A stretch of DNA of 64,000 nucleotides, taken from positions 194,030 through 258,029 of the forward strand of contig JBEONO010000005.1 of assembly GCA_040544425.1 (NCBI GenBank), read 5' to 3'. Both the position numbers and the translations under genes were made by a program. A model generated the notes under the pieces. The model was not told the origin of the DNA. It made no database searches and was given only the letters and a program-made list of their open reading frames with translations. Position 1 is the first letter of the stretch. Each line of letters opens with the position of its first letter. The stretch is from Solimicrobium sp040544425 (GTDB lineage Bacteria > Pseudomonadota > Gammaproteobacteria > Burkholderiales > Burkholderiaceae_D). Shown here one piece after another: positions 24,291 to 34,162 of the stretch.

Positions 24291-24802
24291 TATTTATTCA
24301 AAGCTTTCATTACTTTTTCAGTAATGTCGACGCGCGGACTGAAATACACGCCGTCCTGCAGGATGGCATCATATTTTTCGGATTCGGCAATCTGCTTGAT
24401 AATTTTCGTAGCACGCTCACTTAATTTTGCAGTCTCTTCATTCTGGCGCTGGCTGACGTCTTCTCGGAATGCCCGTTGTTTGCGCTGAAAATCCTGGTCC
24501 ATATCGGCCAGTTCGCGCTGACGTTTGAGCCTGTCAGTTTCGTTCAGAACTGGGGAATCTTTGTCCAATTTTTCTGCCGATGATTTGATTTTTGCAGCAA
24601 AATCCTGCAGATCTTTTTTTCGTTGAGAAAATTCCGATTCGAGCCGAGCTTCCGCCGCCTTCGCGGGCTCTGATTCGCGCATGATTCTCTCGGTACTGAC
24701 GTAACCAATTTTGGTTTCTTCTGCAGAGGCATCAATAACGATGAGCAGACAGCCAGTGGTAATCAAGAGCCGCAACAACGATGTAATTGCAATTTGTTTC
24801 AA
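24290..24802 (-). CDS. skp: OmpH/Skp periplasmic chaperone
   Basis: This Skp/OmpH-family holdase carries unfolded outer-membrane proteins across the periplasm to BamA. No ATG fits: a TTG at 24802 has GGAG eight bases upstream and gives a 170-residue precursor with a signal peptide ending 'DASAEE'. A GTG/ATG start further upstream (24865) would put non-homologous sequence before the signal. The mature chain starts 'TKIGYVSTERIM' and has long charged helices (residues 60-150), as expected for the Skp tentacles. bamA precedes it and lpxD follows, the conserved order. Confidence 0.9.
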   Translation of the reverse strand: MKQIAITSLLRLLITTGCLLIVIDASAEETKIGYVSTERIMRESEPAKAAEARLESEFSQRKKDLQDFAAKIKSSAEKLDKDSPVLNETDRLKRQRELADMDQDFQRKQRAFREDVSQRQNEETAKLSERATKIIKQIAESEKYDAILQDGVYFSPRVDITEKVMKALNK

Positions 24803-24879
24803 GATAATTCTCCGCAGAAATAATTTTTCTTTCAAAACTACAACATAATAGCTATTTACGCGCAACTCATCAACAAACC

Positions 24880-27267
24880 TTAGAATCCGCCGCCGATCTG
24901 GAAGTCAAACGGTTTTTTCCGGTCAAGTTCTTTCGCGTTGACCGCGTGAGCCAGGCTCAGCTTCAAAGGGCCCATTGGCGATAACCACGTTATACCCAAA
25001 CCGTAAGCAGCTTTCAGGCCACCGCGGAACGCCGCACCTTCATCGTACACGTTACCGGCATCGGAGAACAGGAACCAGCGCAAGGAACGGTCGGTTGAGC
25101 CAGGGAATGGGAATTGCAATTCAGCATTTAATATCAAACGCGAGGCGCCACCGGTCGAATCGCCGGTTACCGGATCTTTGCTGCCCAACGAAGCTGTTTC
25201 GAAACCACGCACAGACCCGATACCGCCGGCATACCAGTTCTTAAAGATCGGGAATGGATGGCCACCAAATCCGCGACCATAGTCGATTTCGCCATTCAAT
25301 GCCAATGTTGCAATATCCCGATATAAGGGCAGGTAATATTGGCGATTGTAGACTGCTCGCATGTATTTCATCTGACCGAGCTCAGCCACTTCAAGATTGG
25401 CGCGCTGATAACTACCGGCGCTTGGCGTCAGCACGTTATCGCGGCTGTCTCTTTGCCAGGCAACGGTCATTGGGAACGCGACGGTCTTGGCAATGCCAGG
25501 AATTTCATCAATATAAGCCGGCGCGCCAGTGACCGGGTTTTCTGGAACGTAGAAAATTTTCCCATTTCCGTAGTCCGCGACATATTTCTGATAACGATAC
25601 GGACTGCCGATTTGAGTTTCGACGACGGTACGTTCAGCACCCAATCCAAAAAAGACAGTGTCCAGTTCAGTAAACGGTACGCCAAACCGCAGGTCGCCCC
25701 CCAAGGTTCTGACGTTGTAGTTACCTACGCTGCCGATCGGCGCCGTATTGGTACGATAGTAAACTTCCTCGCTGCGGCTAATGCCTTCGTCGGTGATATA
25801 AGGCTCAAAGCGGGATAATGCAATGGTTCGATTGATCACACTGGTATTGACGCTGATACCTATCGTGTCGCCACTACCGAACGCGTTACTCTTTGACAGG
25901 CCGCCGGATATCGTAAAGTGCTGCGCCTGCGAATAACCGGCACCCAGCGTGAAGTTACCGGTAGGATTTTCAGTCACGTTCAGATTCACGTCGATCTGGT
26001 CGGTGCTACCTGCAACTTCTGGTGTTTCAATAGTGACTTCCTTAAAGAAGCCCAGACGATCAACGCGATCACGAGAAAGTTTGATTTTCTGACCATCGTA
26101 CCAGGAGCCTTCGAACTGCCTGAATTCCCGACGAATCACTTCATCGCGAGTGGTGGTATTACCGGAAAATCCGATTTTGCGCACATACACCCGCTTGCCT
26201 GGATCGAGGAAGATCGTAAATGCGACCTCTTTTTTGTCACGGTCAACATCAGGGTTAGCATTGACGTTCGCAAATGCGTAACCAAAATTGCCCATGCGGT
26301 CGGTAATGTGTTTGGTACTCTCGGTCAATTTGGCCGCTGAATAGGTCTCCCCAGATTTCAGAGTAATCAGTGATTTGAACTCGTCATCGCGTCCGAAGGT
26401 CTCGCCTTCCAGGCGAATATCGGTGACAGTGTATTGCTCGCCTTCGGTTAAATTGATCGTGATGTAAATATCTTTTTTATCCGGGGTAATCGAGATTTGA
26501 GTCGAATCGACGTTCATTTCGATGTACCCACGATTTTGATAATACGATTTCAGTGTCTCAAGATCACCCGACAGTTTTTGCTTGGAATATTGATCAGCCT
26601 TGCTGTACCAGGTGAACCAACCCGGGGTACGCAGGGAGATTATTTTTTGCAGGTCTTCGTCGGTGAATGCTTTATTACCGATGAACGTGATTTTCTTGAT
26701 CCGGGCAACTTCACCTTCATCAACAATAAAATTGATGTTGACACGGTTGCGCTCAACTGGCGTTACCGTAGTCGTAACCTGAACGCCGTACAATCCGCGC
26801 GACAGGTATTGACGTTTCAATTCCTGCTCGGCACGATCCACTGACGCCTTGTCAAAAATACGTCCTTCACCAACGTTAATTTCCTTTAATGCCTTAACCA
26901 GAACGTCTTTTTCAAATTCTTTCATCCCGGTGAATTCAAGCTTGGCGACAGAGGGCCGTTCTTCCAATACGATGACCAGAACGTTGCCCTGCACTTCAAT
27001 TTGTACGTCCTTAAAGAAACCGGTCGCATACAGAGACTTGATCGCTGCCGTGCTTTTTTCATCGTTGAACGTGTCGCCGACCCGAACCGGCAAATAACTG
27101 AAAATCGTGCCTGCCTCTGTTCTTTGTGCACCTTCCACGCGAATATCTTTGACCACAAAAGGTTGAATGGCAAGTGCAGGTCCAGACCCTAATACAGCAA
27201 AAGCGGCAACAGCAATCAAACGACGCGGAAAATTGGGAAGCGCAAAACACGCAGATTGTAATTTCAT
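24880..27267 (-). CDS. bamA: Outer-membrane protein assembly factor BamA
   Basis: This Omp85 protein has about 795 residues from the ATG at 27267. The signal peptide ends 'GPALA'. Five POTRA domains cover roughly residues 35-430, and a 16-strand beta-barrel follows. The 'VRGF' motif of the loop-6 tip is seen in 'IGSVRGFETASLG', and the C-terminal residue is Phe. It is the core of the BAM complex. A TTG at 27303 could add 12 residues. It sits between rseP and ompH, the conserved order in proteobacteria. Confidence 0.97.
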   Translation of the reverse strand: MKLQSACFALPNFPRRLIAVAAFAVLGSGPALAIQPFVVKDIRVEGAQRTEAGTIFSYLPVRVGDTFNDEKSTAAIKSLYATGFFKDVQIEVQGNVLVIVLEERPSVAKLEFTGMKEFEKDVLVKALKEINVGEGRIFDKASVDRAEQELKRQYLSRGLYGVQVTTTVTPVERNRVNINFIVDEGEVARIKKITFIGNKAFTDEDLQKIISLRTPGWFTWYSKADQYSKQKLSGDLETLKSYYQNRGYIEMNVDSTQISITPDKKDIYITINLTEGEQYTVTDIRLEGETFGRDDEFKSLITLKSGETYSAAKLTESTKHITDRMGNFGYAFANVNANPDVDRDKKEVAFTIFLDPGKRVYVRKIGFSGNTTTRDEVIRREFRQFEGSWYDGQKIKLSRDRVDRLGFFKEVTIETPEVAGSTDQIDVNLNVTENPTGNFTLGAGYSQAQHFTISGGLSKSNAFGSGDTIGISVNTSVINRTIALSRFEPYITDEGISRSEEVYYRTNTAPIGSVGNYNVRTLGGDLRFGVPFTELDTVFFGLGAERTVVETQIGSPYRYQKYVADYGNGKIFYVPENPVTGAPAYIDEIPGIAKTVAFPMTVAWQRDSRDNVLTPSAGSYQRANLEVAELGQMKYMRAVYNRQYYLPLYRDIATLALNGEIDYGRGFGGHPFPIFKNWYAGGIGSVRGFETASLGSKDPVTGDSTGGASRLILNAELQFPFPGSTDRSLRWFLFSDAGNVYDEGAAFRGGLKAAYGLGITWLSPMGPLKLSLAHAVNAKELDRKKPFDFQIGGGF

Positions 27268-27341
27268 TGGCAAGAGTTCTTTAACAGTATTCTTATTAAG
27301 CAAAGGGCAAGATCGTCAATATGACTGGCACTAGTTTGATT

Positions 27342-28697
27342 TTAAGTAGGAAGTAATCTAACGATATCGTTAAAAAAAGCGATTACCATCAATAACATCA
27401 AAATAGCTAGCCCTGCACGCTGGGACATTTCCCATAGACGTGTTGAAACAGGTCGTCCAGTTAAAACTTCCAGCGAATAATACAACAAATGTCCACCATC
27501 TAATACAGGTATGGGGAGTAAATTCATGACGCCCAGGCTGATACTGACGAATGCGAGGAAGTTGATATAGCTCACCCAACCTGATTTCGCGGTCTGCCCG
27601 GCATAGTCGGCAATCGTCAGCGGCCCGGTGATATTCTTGAGTGAGACCTCACCGATTATCATTTTGCCGATCATTCTCAACGTCAGGATGCTGGTCGACC
27701 AGGTGCGTTCGACGGCTTTCGGCAGAGCGTCGATCAAACTGTCCTGATGATTCAGCATCTCTGGCGTCGAACTGACTTCCACTTTCAGTTTGCCGATCTG
27801 GCCCGTCGCGGTCTTTTCCGCGGCCGGCGTTACTAAAAACTCAAGTATTGCGCCAGACCGACTGACTTTGAAGTGCAGTAATTGATTCGGCGCGGCGCGG
27901 ACCATACTGATCATGTCGAGGCTATCCAACACCGGTTTGCCATCGATCTCAAGGATCACATCGCCTTTTTGCAGGCCGGAATGCAGCGCCGGGCTGTCCG
28001 GCATAATGTTACCAAGCTGGGCTTGTGACAGCGCCAGAGTTAATCCCAACTTGCTTAAAAAATCGGTTTCCATATCCTGACCCGACAAGTGCTCAAGCGG
28101 TACGATAATTTCCTCGCTCAAATCAGAGGACTCAGGCCTGACAGTCAACACGGCAGATTTTTTTTCAATCGCACTTTGCAATAATTCCCAGCGCAATTCC
28201 GACCATAGCTGTATCGGTTTTCCATTGACCGCTGTGACCAGTTCATTGCCGCGCGCACCAATTTGATAGGCAGTAGAGGAAACGGAAGGCTGATGCAATT
28301 TTGCGATCGGCTCAGGGATGCCATTCATGAACAAAACAGTCAGCAGAACAATCGCCAAAATAAAATTGGCGATCGGTCCCGCAGCGACGATGGCGATGCG
28401 TTTCCAGACTGACTGCGAGGTGAACTCCCTGGCCAACTCTTCGGGTGCAATCTGCCCGCCATCCGCTTCGCGTGCGTCCAGCATTTTTACGTAGCCGCCC
28501 AGTGGTATGGCAGAAATCACCCACTCAGTTTGATCTGGGCCGAAGCGCCTGGAAAACACAACCTTGCCCATTCCAACTGAAAAGCGCAATACTTTGACCT
28601 TGCACAGTCTGGCGACCCAATAGTGTCCCAGCTCATGAAACACGATCAACACGCCAAGTGCAAACAGGAACGCCAATATTGTTTGGATAAGGTTCAT
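27342..28697 (-). CDS. rseP: RIP metalloprotease RseP (site-2 protease)
   Basis: This 451-residue inner-membrane zinc protease cleaves anti-sigma factor RseA-like substrates and remnant signal peptides. HELGH covers residues 21-25 and gives the zinc ligands. 'NLLPIPVLDGG' supplies the third ligand. Two PDZ-like domains lie between, including 'DSPALHSGLQKGDVILEIDG'. The gene follows dxr by one base. Confidence 0.95.
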   Translation of the reverse strand: MNLIQTILAFLFALGVLIVFHELGHYWVARLCKVKVLRFSVGMGKVVFSRRFGPDQTEWVISAIPLGGYVKMLDAREADGGQIAPEELAREFTSQSVWKRIAIVAAGPIANFILAIVLLTVLFMNGIPEPIAKLHQPSVSSTAYQIGARGNELVTAVNGKPIQLWSELRWELLQSAIEKKSAVLTVRPESSDLSEEIIVPLEHLSGQDMETDFLSKLGLTLALSQAQLGNIMPDSPALHSGLQKGDVILEIDGKPVLDSLDMISMVRAAPNQLLHFKVSRSGAILEFLVTPAAEKTATGQIGKLKVEVSSTPEMLNHQDSLIDALPKAVERTWSTSILTLRMIGKMIIGEVSLKNITGPLTIADYAGQTAKSGWVSYINFLAFVSISLGVMNLLPIPVLDGGHLLYYSLEVLTGRPVSTRLWEMSQRAGLAILMLLMVIAFFNDIVRLLPT

Positions 28698-28698
28698 A

Positions 28699-29871
28699 TC
28701 AATTCAGCCGGATAAATTCGTGAGCGGCTTCACGTGCCAGAGCATCTTGTTCCATAATTCCAGTCAGGTCGACCACACGTCGGTTCGCTACGCGATTCAT
28801 CACAGTTGCGATCAATTCAGGTATTTTCAGGAAGCTTATCCGATTTTCCAGAAATGCCTGTACCGCGACTTCGTTAGCTGCATTCATAATCGCCGGAGCC
28901 GTATCACCGGCACGCAAGGCGTCGTAAGCAATCGCCAGACAAGGGAAGCGTTTCAGGTCGGGCTTTTCAAAACTCAGTTTGGCAATTTGTGTGATGTCCA
29001 ATTGATTGACGCCAGAATTGATCCGCTGCGGATAAGCCAGGCCGTAGGCGATCGGCGTGCGCATGTCTGGATTGCCCAGTTGCGCCAGGATAGATCCGTC
29101 GACATAAGAAACCATCGAATGAATCACGCTTTGCGGATGAATCACCACTTCAATCTGGTCAACCGGTGTGCCAAACAGCCAGTGCGCCTCAATCACTTCC
29201 AGACCTTTATTCATCATCGTGGCCGAGTCGATTGAAATCTTTTTGCCCATCACCCAGTTTGGATGGGCAATGGCCTGCTCCGGCGTCACATCATGCAGCG
29301 ATTCGAGGGATCGATTCAAGAAAGGTCCGCCCGACGCAGTCAGCAGAATCTTGGTAATTCCATGCGGCTCAGAGCATCGCGAGTAATCTTGCGGAAGACA
29401 TTGAAAAATCGCATTATGTTCGCTGTCTATCGGCAGCAGCGTCGCGCCATTTTCCAGCACGGCATCCATGAATAACTGGCCCGACATGACCAGTGCTTCC
29501 TTGTTGGCCAGCAGGACTTTTTTACCTGCCTGCGCTGCAATCAAGGTTGGTGCCAATCCGGCTGCACCAACGATCGCCGCCATCACGACATCACATTCAG
29601 CGACGACGTCGCACAGCGCGCGCTCACCGAACAGCACTCTGGTCTTTGAATCATGGGCGGCCAGTTGAGTCTTGAGCATTTCAGCAGCCTCAGCAGTGCC
29701 GACTACCGCGTATTGCGGATGAAATTGCAGACATTGCAAAACCAGTTCATTGACCCGGGTGTGCGCGGTCAGTGCGTACACTTCAAATTGGTCACTGTGA
29801 CGAGCGATCACATCCAAAGTTGAAACGCCGATCGATCCGGTCGAACCCAGAATGCTAATTTTCTGCTTCAT
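28699..29871 (-). CDS. dxr: 1-deoxy-D-xylulose 5-phosphate reductoisomerase
   Basis: This 390-residue enzyme of the MEP isoprenoid pathway makes 2-C-methyl-D-erythritol 4-phosphate with NADPH. 'ILGSTGSIGVSTLDVI' binds NADPH, and 'LANKEALVMSG', 'IDSEHNAIFQ' and 'MNKGLEVIEAHWLF' are the substrate and metal motifs. It overlaps cdsA by four bases (ATGA). Its product feeds undecaprenyl phosphate made by the nearby uppS. Confidence 0.97.
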   Translation of the reverse strand: MKQKISILGSTGSIGVSTLDVIARHSDQFEVYALTAHTRVNELVLQCLQFHPQYAVVGTAEAAEMLKTQLAAHDSKTRVLFGERALCDVVAECDVVMAAIVGAAGLAPTLIAAQAGKKVLLANKEALVMSGQLFMDAVLENGATLLPIDSEHNAIFQCLPQDYSRCSEPHGITKILLTASGGPFLNRSLESLHDVTPEQAIAHPNWVMGKKISIDSATMMNKGLEVIEAHWLFGTPVDQIEVVIHPQSVIHSMVSYVDGSILAQLGNPDMRTPIAYGLAYPQRINSGVNQLDITQIAKLSFEKPDLKRFPCLAIAYDALRAGDTAPAIMNAANEVAVQAFLENRISFLKIPELIATVMNRVANRRVVDLTGIMEQDALAREAAHEFIRLN

Positions 29872-30707
29872 GATTTGCTTGTAATTTCAATGATCGTTTG
29901 AATTAATATTGCCAGCGGCAGCACCGAAATCAGTGCGTCGATCCGGTCGAGTACGCCGCCGTGCCCAGGCAACAAATTGCTGCTGTCCTTGACCTGGGCG
30001 CGACGCTTTAACTGCGATTCGACCAAATCTCCAGCCACGCTGGCCCATGTCAACAAGCTCAAAATCAGACCCAAACCGAACCACCCGCCATGCCGCAGCA
30101 GATTGGCAGAAAAACTGTCTGCCGGAATTGGAAGCTGGGTACTGATTGCGGCAATGATGAGCACGCAGATCCAGCCTCCAATCGCGCCTTCCCATGACTT
30201 GCCGGGTGAAATAGTCGGTGCCAATTTGCGTTTGCCAAACGCCTTGCCGGAAAAATAGGCACCGACATCAGCCACCCAGACTATTGCCATCACCGAGATC
30301 AAGTAGGCTGCCGAATGCTCACGCTGGAAAACCACGATCGCCAAAAAAGTTCCAAGAATAGAAAGCAGGTACAGGACACTGTAAATTCGGCCAGATCCGC
30401 TTTCAATCGCTGGCAAGCCCAATTTTAAAGACGGAATGAATTTGACCAGCCAGGCCAACACTGCAATCATCCAAACCAGTAAATACTGGGTCTGGATACC
30501 GGCATAAGCCAGCCAGATAAAAATTGCAGTCCAGACGACTGCTGCCGGAATAATCATCCGATGACCAAACAGACGCAAACTTTCCCAACTGGCTGCGGCA
30601 AAAAACACGGCACATAAACCGATGATCGCCAACGGTGAGCCCAAAAACAAAACCGGCAATAACACTGCCAGCAGCACCAGCGCTGTGATAATGCGGGTTC
30701 TTAACAT
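29868..30707 (-). CDS. cdsA: Phosphatidate cytidylyltransferase
   Basis: This 279-residue polytopic membrane enzyme makes CDP-diacylglycerol from phosphatidate and CTP. The C-terminal CdsA signature is intact ('KRRAQVKDSSNLLPGHGG' followed by LDRID). About seven to eight hydrophobic helices precede it. Its start overlaps the uppS stop by one base. Confidence 0.96.
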   Translation of the reverse strand: MLRTRIITALVLLAVLLPVLFLGSPLAIIGLCAVFFAAASWESLRLFGHRMIIPAAVVWTAIFIWLAYAGIQTQYLLVWMIAVLAWLVKFIPSLKLGLPAIESGSGRIYSVLYLLSILGTFLAIVVFQREHSAAYLISVMAIVWVADVGAYFSGKAFGKRKLAPTISPGKSWEGAIGGWICVLIIAAISTQLPIPADSFSANLLRHGGWFGLGLILSLLTWASVAGDLVESQLKRRAQVKDSSNLLPGHGGVLDRIDALISVLPLAILIQTIIEITSKS

Positions 30708-31474
30708 TAAGAAGCTTTCTTGGATTCGAGCAGTTGCTCACTGGTGCGACCAAAGCGTCGCTCGCGCTGTTGGTAGGACAAGATGGCAGCGTTCAATTCG
30801 GCGCGTCCGAAATCAGGCCAGAAGGTATCGGTGAAGTACAGCTCGGTATAGGCCAGTTGCCAGAGCAGGAAATTCGAAATGCGCTGTTCGCCTCCGGTGC
30901 GGATGAACAGGTCCGGCTCGGGCGCATAGGCCATCGATAAATAGGGCGTTAAATGATGTTCTTCGATTTGGGTGAGATCAGGTTGCGCTGCGCGCAATTG
31001 ATTCATCGCCTGAACGATATCCCAACGTCCGCCGTAGTTGGCACAGATCGTTACGGTGAGTCGGCTGTTGCGCGCGGTCTTGTCGACCCCGGCCTGAATT
31101 TTTTCCTGCAGGGCCGGCGTAAATCGGGATAAATCGCCGACGACTTTTAAACTTATATCGTTGGCATGCAGGCGATTTACTTCACGTTCCAGCGCGCTCA
31201 TGAACAGGCGCATCAGGATCGAAACTTCTTCTTCAGGCCTGCGCCAATTTTCCGAACTAAACGCAAACAGGGTCAAATAGCTGACCCCACGCTCAATACA
31301 TGATTCAACCATGGTTCGCACTGCATCGACACCCTTTGAATGTCCGGCGACCCTGGGCATAAACCGTTGGGTCGCCCAGCGACCATTGCCATCCATGATG
31401 ATGGCAATATGCTTGGGAATCGCACCAACGTCGGGAATGGTTAGGGTAGAACTTGAATCTGTCATGTCAAACAT
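30707..31474 (-). CDS. uppS: Isoprenyl transferase (undecaprenyl diphosphate synthase)
   Basis: This 255-residue cis-prenyltransferase has 'HIAIIMDGNGRWATQR' with the catalytic Asp, 'FSSENWRRP', and the C-terminal 'RTGGEQRISNFLLWQ' and 'AYTELYFTD' motifs. It makes the C55 carrier lipid for peptidoglycan and LPS. ATG codons at 31474 and 31465 are both possible. It lies 60 bp after frr in the conserved rpsB-to-bamA cluster. Confidence 0.96.
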   Translation of the reverse strand: MFDMTDSSSTLTIPDVGAIPKHIAIIMDGNGRWATQRFMPRVAGHSKGVDAVRTMVESCIERGVSYLTLFAFSSENWRRPEEEVSILMRLFMSALEREVNRLHANDISLKVVGDLSRFTPALQEKIQAGVDKTARNSRLTVTICANYGGRWDIVQAMNQLRAAQPDLTQIEEHHLTPYLSMAYAPEPDLFIRTGGEQRISNFLLWQLAYTELYFTDTFWPDFGRAELNAAILSYQQRERRFGRTSEQLLESKKAS

Positions 31475-31534
31475 TCAAAATTAAATCCAAACATCGAGTC
31501 TCCGATGCAGCCTGCAACGGTCGCATCCAGGCGA

Positions 31535-32095
31535 TCAAACCGTCAATAATTCTTTTTCTTTTTCAGAGATTAATTTATCTACTTCGCTGACAAATTTATC
31601 CGTCAATTTCTGCACCTCGTCCTGCGCACGACGTTCATCGTCTTCAGAACATTCTTTGTCCTTCAGCATTTTCTTGTAGGCTTCGTTTGCATCACGGCGA
31701 ATATTACGAACCGCAATTTTTGCATCTTCGCCTTCGTTCTTCACCAGCTTCACGAATTCCTTGCGACGCTCTTCAGTCAACGGTGGCGTCGGTACGCGAA
31801 TCATATCGCCCTGTGTCGAGGGGTTTAAACCCAGATCAGCTTCGCGAATCGCCTTTTCGACGACCGCAACCATTTTCTTTTCCCAAGGTTGCACCCCAAT
31901 GGTACGCGCATCAATCAACGTGACATTGGCAACCTGGCTCAGCAAGGTTGGATTGCCGTAATAATCGACCTGAACATGGTCCAGGATGCCGGTGTGCGCG
32001 CGTCCGGTGCGGACCTTGGCCAGATCAGCTTTCAGGGCATCCAAAGATTTTTGCATTCTTTGTTCGGTATTTTTTTTAACTTCAACCAAAGTCAT
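31535..32095 (-). CDS. frr: Ribosome-recycling factor
   Basis: This 186-residue protein shows the domain I helix 'RMQKSLDALKADLAKVRTGRA' features, 'IRVPTPPLTEERRKEFVK', and a C-terminal coiled helix ending 'SEKEKELLTV'. It splits the post-termination ribosome with EF-G. The length is standard. It lies 25 bp after pyrH. Confidence 0.97.
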   Translation of the reverse strand: MTLVEVKKNTEQRMQKSLDALKADLAKVRTGRAHTGILDHVQVDYYGNPTLLSQVANVTLIDARTIGVQPWEKKMVAVVEKAIREADLGLNPSTQGDMIRVPTPPLTEERRKEFVKLVKNEGEDAKIAVRNIRRDANEAYKKMLKDKECSEDDERRAQDEVQKLTDKFVSEVDKLISEKEKELLTV

Positions 32096-32120
32096 GAGTA
32101 TCTCCTACTTCAAAAATATT

Positions 32121-32840
32121 TTAAACGTGTACCAAAGTACCTTCATCTTCACCAAGAATAACCCGCTTCAATGCGCCCGGCTTGACAATGGAAAATACCT
32201 TAATCGGTAAATTTCTGTCGCGGCATAATGCAAATGCGGTGGCGTCCATCACCTGTAACTGGCGCGAAATCGCTTCATCAAAACTGATCGTCGTGTAGCG
32301 CACTGCATCTTTGTCCTTTTTAGGATCGGCTGAATAAACACCGTCAACCTTGGTGGCTTTCAACACGATTTCAGCACCGATTTCAGCACCGCGCAAAGCG
32401 GCGGCAGTGTCGGTGGTAAAGAACGGATTGCCGGTGCCGGCAGCAAACACAACGACCTTACCTTCTTCCAGATACTGCAATGCCTTGGGCCGGACATACG
32501 GCTCTACCACTTGCTCGATAGCGATCGCCGACATGACACGGGCGGTGATTCCGACCAGACGCATTGCATCTGCCAGCGCCAGAGAATTCATCACAGTGGC
32601 CAGCATGCCCATGTAATCTGCCGTGGCCCGGTCCATTCCCTGGGCACCAGGGGCGACGCCTCGGAAAATATTCCCGCCACCGATAACGATGGCCAGTTCA
32701 ATTCCCAGCTCCTTGATTTCAGCAACATCAGCAACCATGCGCTCTATAGTTTCGCGATTGATGCCGTAAGCATCATCACCCATTAAAGCCTCACCAGATA
32801 GTTTCAGTAGTACGCGTTTGTAAGCTGCTTTTTTCGACAT
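32121..32840 (-). CDS. pyrH: Uridylate kinase
   Basis: This 239-residue hexameric UMP kinase belongs to the amino-acid kinase fold. 'RVLLKLSGEALMG', 'AIVIGGGNIFRG' and 'FAAGTGNPFFTTDTAA' are its signature segments. I start at the ATG at 32840, which has CGGAGAG just upstream; the frame runs further 5' but without homology. The tsf terminator lies between it and tsf, so it may have its own promoter. Confidence 0.97.
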   Translation of the reverse strand: MSKKAAYKRVLLKLSGEALMGDDAYGINRETIERMVADVAEIKELGIELAIVIGGGNIFRGVAPGAQGMDRATADYMGMLATVMNSLALADAMRLVGITARVMSAIAIEQVVEPYVRPKALQYLEEGKVVVFAAGTGNPFFTTDTAAALRGAEIGAEIVLKATKVDGVYSADPKKDKDAVRYTTISFDEAISRQLQVMDATAFALCRDRNLPIKVFSIVKPGALKRVILGEDEGTLVHV

Positions 32841-32953
32841 TTTCTCTCCGCTGTAATTGACTGGATACGCTAGCACTAAATTCAATATGCAACAGCATTC
32901 ATAAAACAAGCATTCTATGAAAAAAATTACATACTTTTTAACATCGTCAACAT

Positions 32954-32980
32954 TAAAAAAAACGGGCCAATTGGCCCGCT
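32954..32980 (-). terminator. Rho-independent terminator between tsf and pyrH
   Basis: On the minus strand CGGGCC-AATT-GGCCCG is followed by eight T. Confidence 0.85.
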
Positions 32981-33114
32981 ACTTCACCGATAAATTTGCA
33001 TGACCAAGCCAAGGTGCATGCCACCTTGAATAGCCTCCACTCTGCCGGTCAGATTCAAACTCATCAGGTCACCCTCTTGTTTCAAGCACCGCGCTCGACA
33101 TGTCTCGCGGTATT

Positions 33115-33996
33115 TTATGCTTTTTGTGCAGCAGCCACCTGAGCGGCAACTTCAGCAGCAAAGTCGTCCTGCTTTTTCTCGATGCCTTCACCAACAATGA
33201 ACATCTTAAATGCTTTTACTGAAGAAGACTCGGCTTTCAACATTTGTTCAACGGACTGTTTGTCATTCTTGACGAATGGTTGATTTAACAATGACACTTC
33301 TTTCAAGAACTTCTGAACCGATCCTTCAATCATCTTGGCGGCGATATCGGCAGGCTTGCCAGACTCGGCAGCTTTCAAGGTTGCGACCGAACGTTCTTTT
33401 TCGATCAAATCAGCAGGAACCTGCTCAATCGACAAGGAAACCGGCTTCATCGCAGCGATGTGCATCGCAACGTCTTTGCCGATTTGGTCATTGGCACCGG
33501 CGAAATCAACGATCACGCCAATACGTGTGCCATGCAGATAAGTCGCCAATTTGGCTTCAGACTCAAAACGCACGAAACGGCGGATCGACATATTTTCACC
33601 GATACGACCGATTAAAGTGGTGCGCAGACCTTCTACAGTTGTACCGTCGACTGGCAATGCAGCCAACGCTGCCACGTCAGCAGGATTGTGTTCTGCGACC
33701 AATTTTGCACAGCTGTTGGCCAGAGCCAGGAATTCGTCATTTTTGGTGACGAAGTCAGTTTCGCAATTGATTTCAACCAGGGCACCAACATTGCCAGCGA
33801 CATAGGCCGTGATAACGCCTTCAGCAGTAATCCGTGAAGCAGCCTTGGATGCTTTGCCGCCTAATTTGACGCGCAGAATTTCTTCGGCGCGATCCATATC
33901 GCCTTCTGCTTCAGTCAAAGCTTTTTTGCACTCCATCATAGGTGCATCAGTTTTTGCGCGTAATTCACCTACCAGTGCTGCCGTAATCGCTGCCAT
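33115..33996 (-). CDS. tsf: Translation elongation factor Ts
   Basis: This 293-residue guanine-nucleotide exchange factor for EF-Tu has an N-terminal UBA-like segment with 'RAKTDAPMMECKKALTEAEG' and the core motif 'INCETDFVTKND'. The length is typical for proteobacteria. It follows rpsB after a 166-bp gap that contains a terminator-like hairpin. Confidence 0.97.
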   Translation of the reverse strand: MAAITAALVGELRAKTDAPMMECKKALTEAEGDMDRAEEILRVKLGGKASKAASRITAEGVITAYVAGNVGALVEINCETDFVTKNDEFLALANSCAKLVAEHNPADVAALAALPVDGTTVEGLRTTLIGRIGENMSIRRFVRFESEAKLATYLHGTRIGVIVDFAGANDQIGKDVAMHIAAMKPVSLSIEQVPADLIEKERSVATLKAAESGKPADIAAKMIEGSVQKFLKEVSLLNQPFVKNDKQSVEQMLKAESSSVKAFKMFIVGEGIEKKQDDFAAEVAAQVAAAQKA

Positions 33997-34094
33997 AACA
34001 ACTCTCCTAATTTCATTAATAATCAGTTGGGGACTGGCAAAAAATCGGCCTTGCCTGATTCGGGCGACGCGCTTTTTTCTTCAATCCCAGTCTT

Positions 34095-34125
34095 AAAAAA
34101 AAGGGGCTACCTTGCCCCTTTTTAG
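34095..34125 (-). terminator. Terminator/attenuator between rpsB and tsf
   Basis: On the minus strand AAAAAGGGGC-AAGGTA-GCCCCTTTTTTTT forms a stem and T-tail. As tsf probably shares the rpsB promoter, partial read-through is expected. Confidence 0.85.
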
Positions 34126-34162
34126 TAAAGTCATCTTGTCGACAACTTCTATATAGCTAAAC

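Noticed and set aside
33004..33035. Hairpin CAAGGTG-CATGC-CACCTTG near the tsf terminator as a regulatory RNA
   Set aside because: It is a short stem without a T-run or conserved context; the adjacent GC-rich terminator explains transcript ending.
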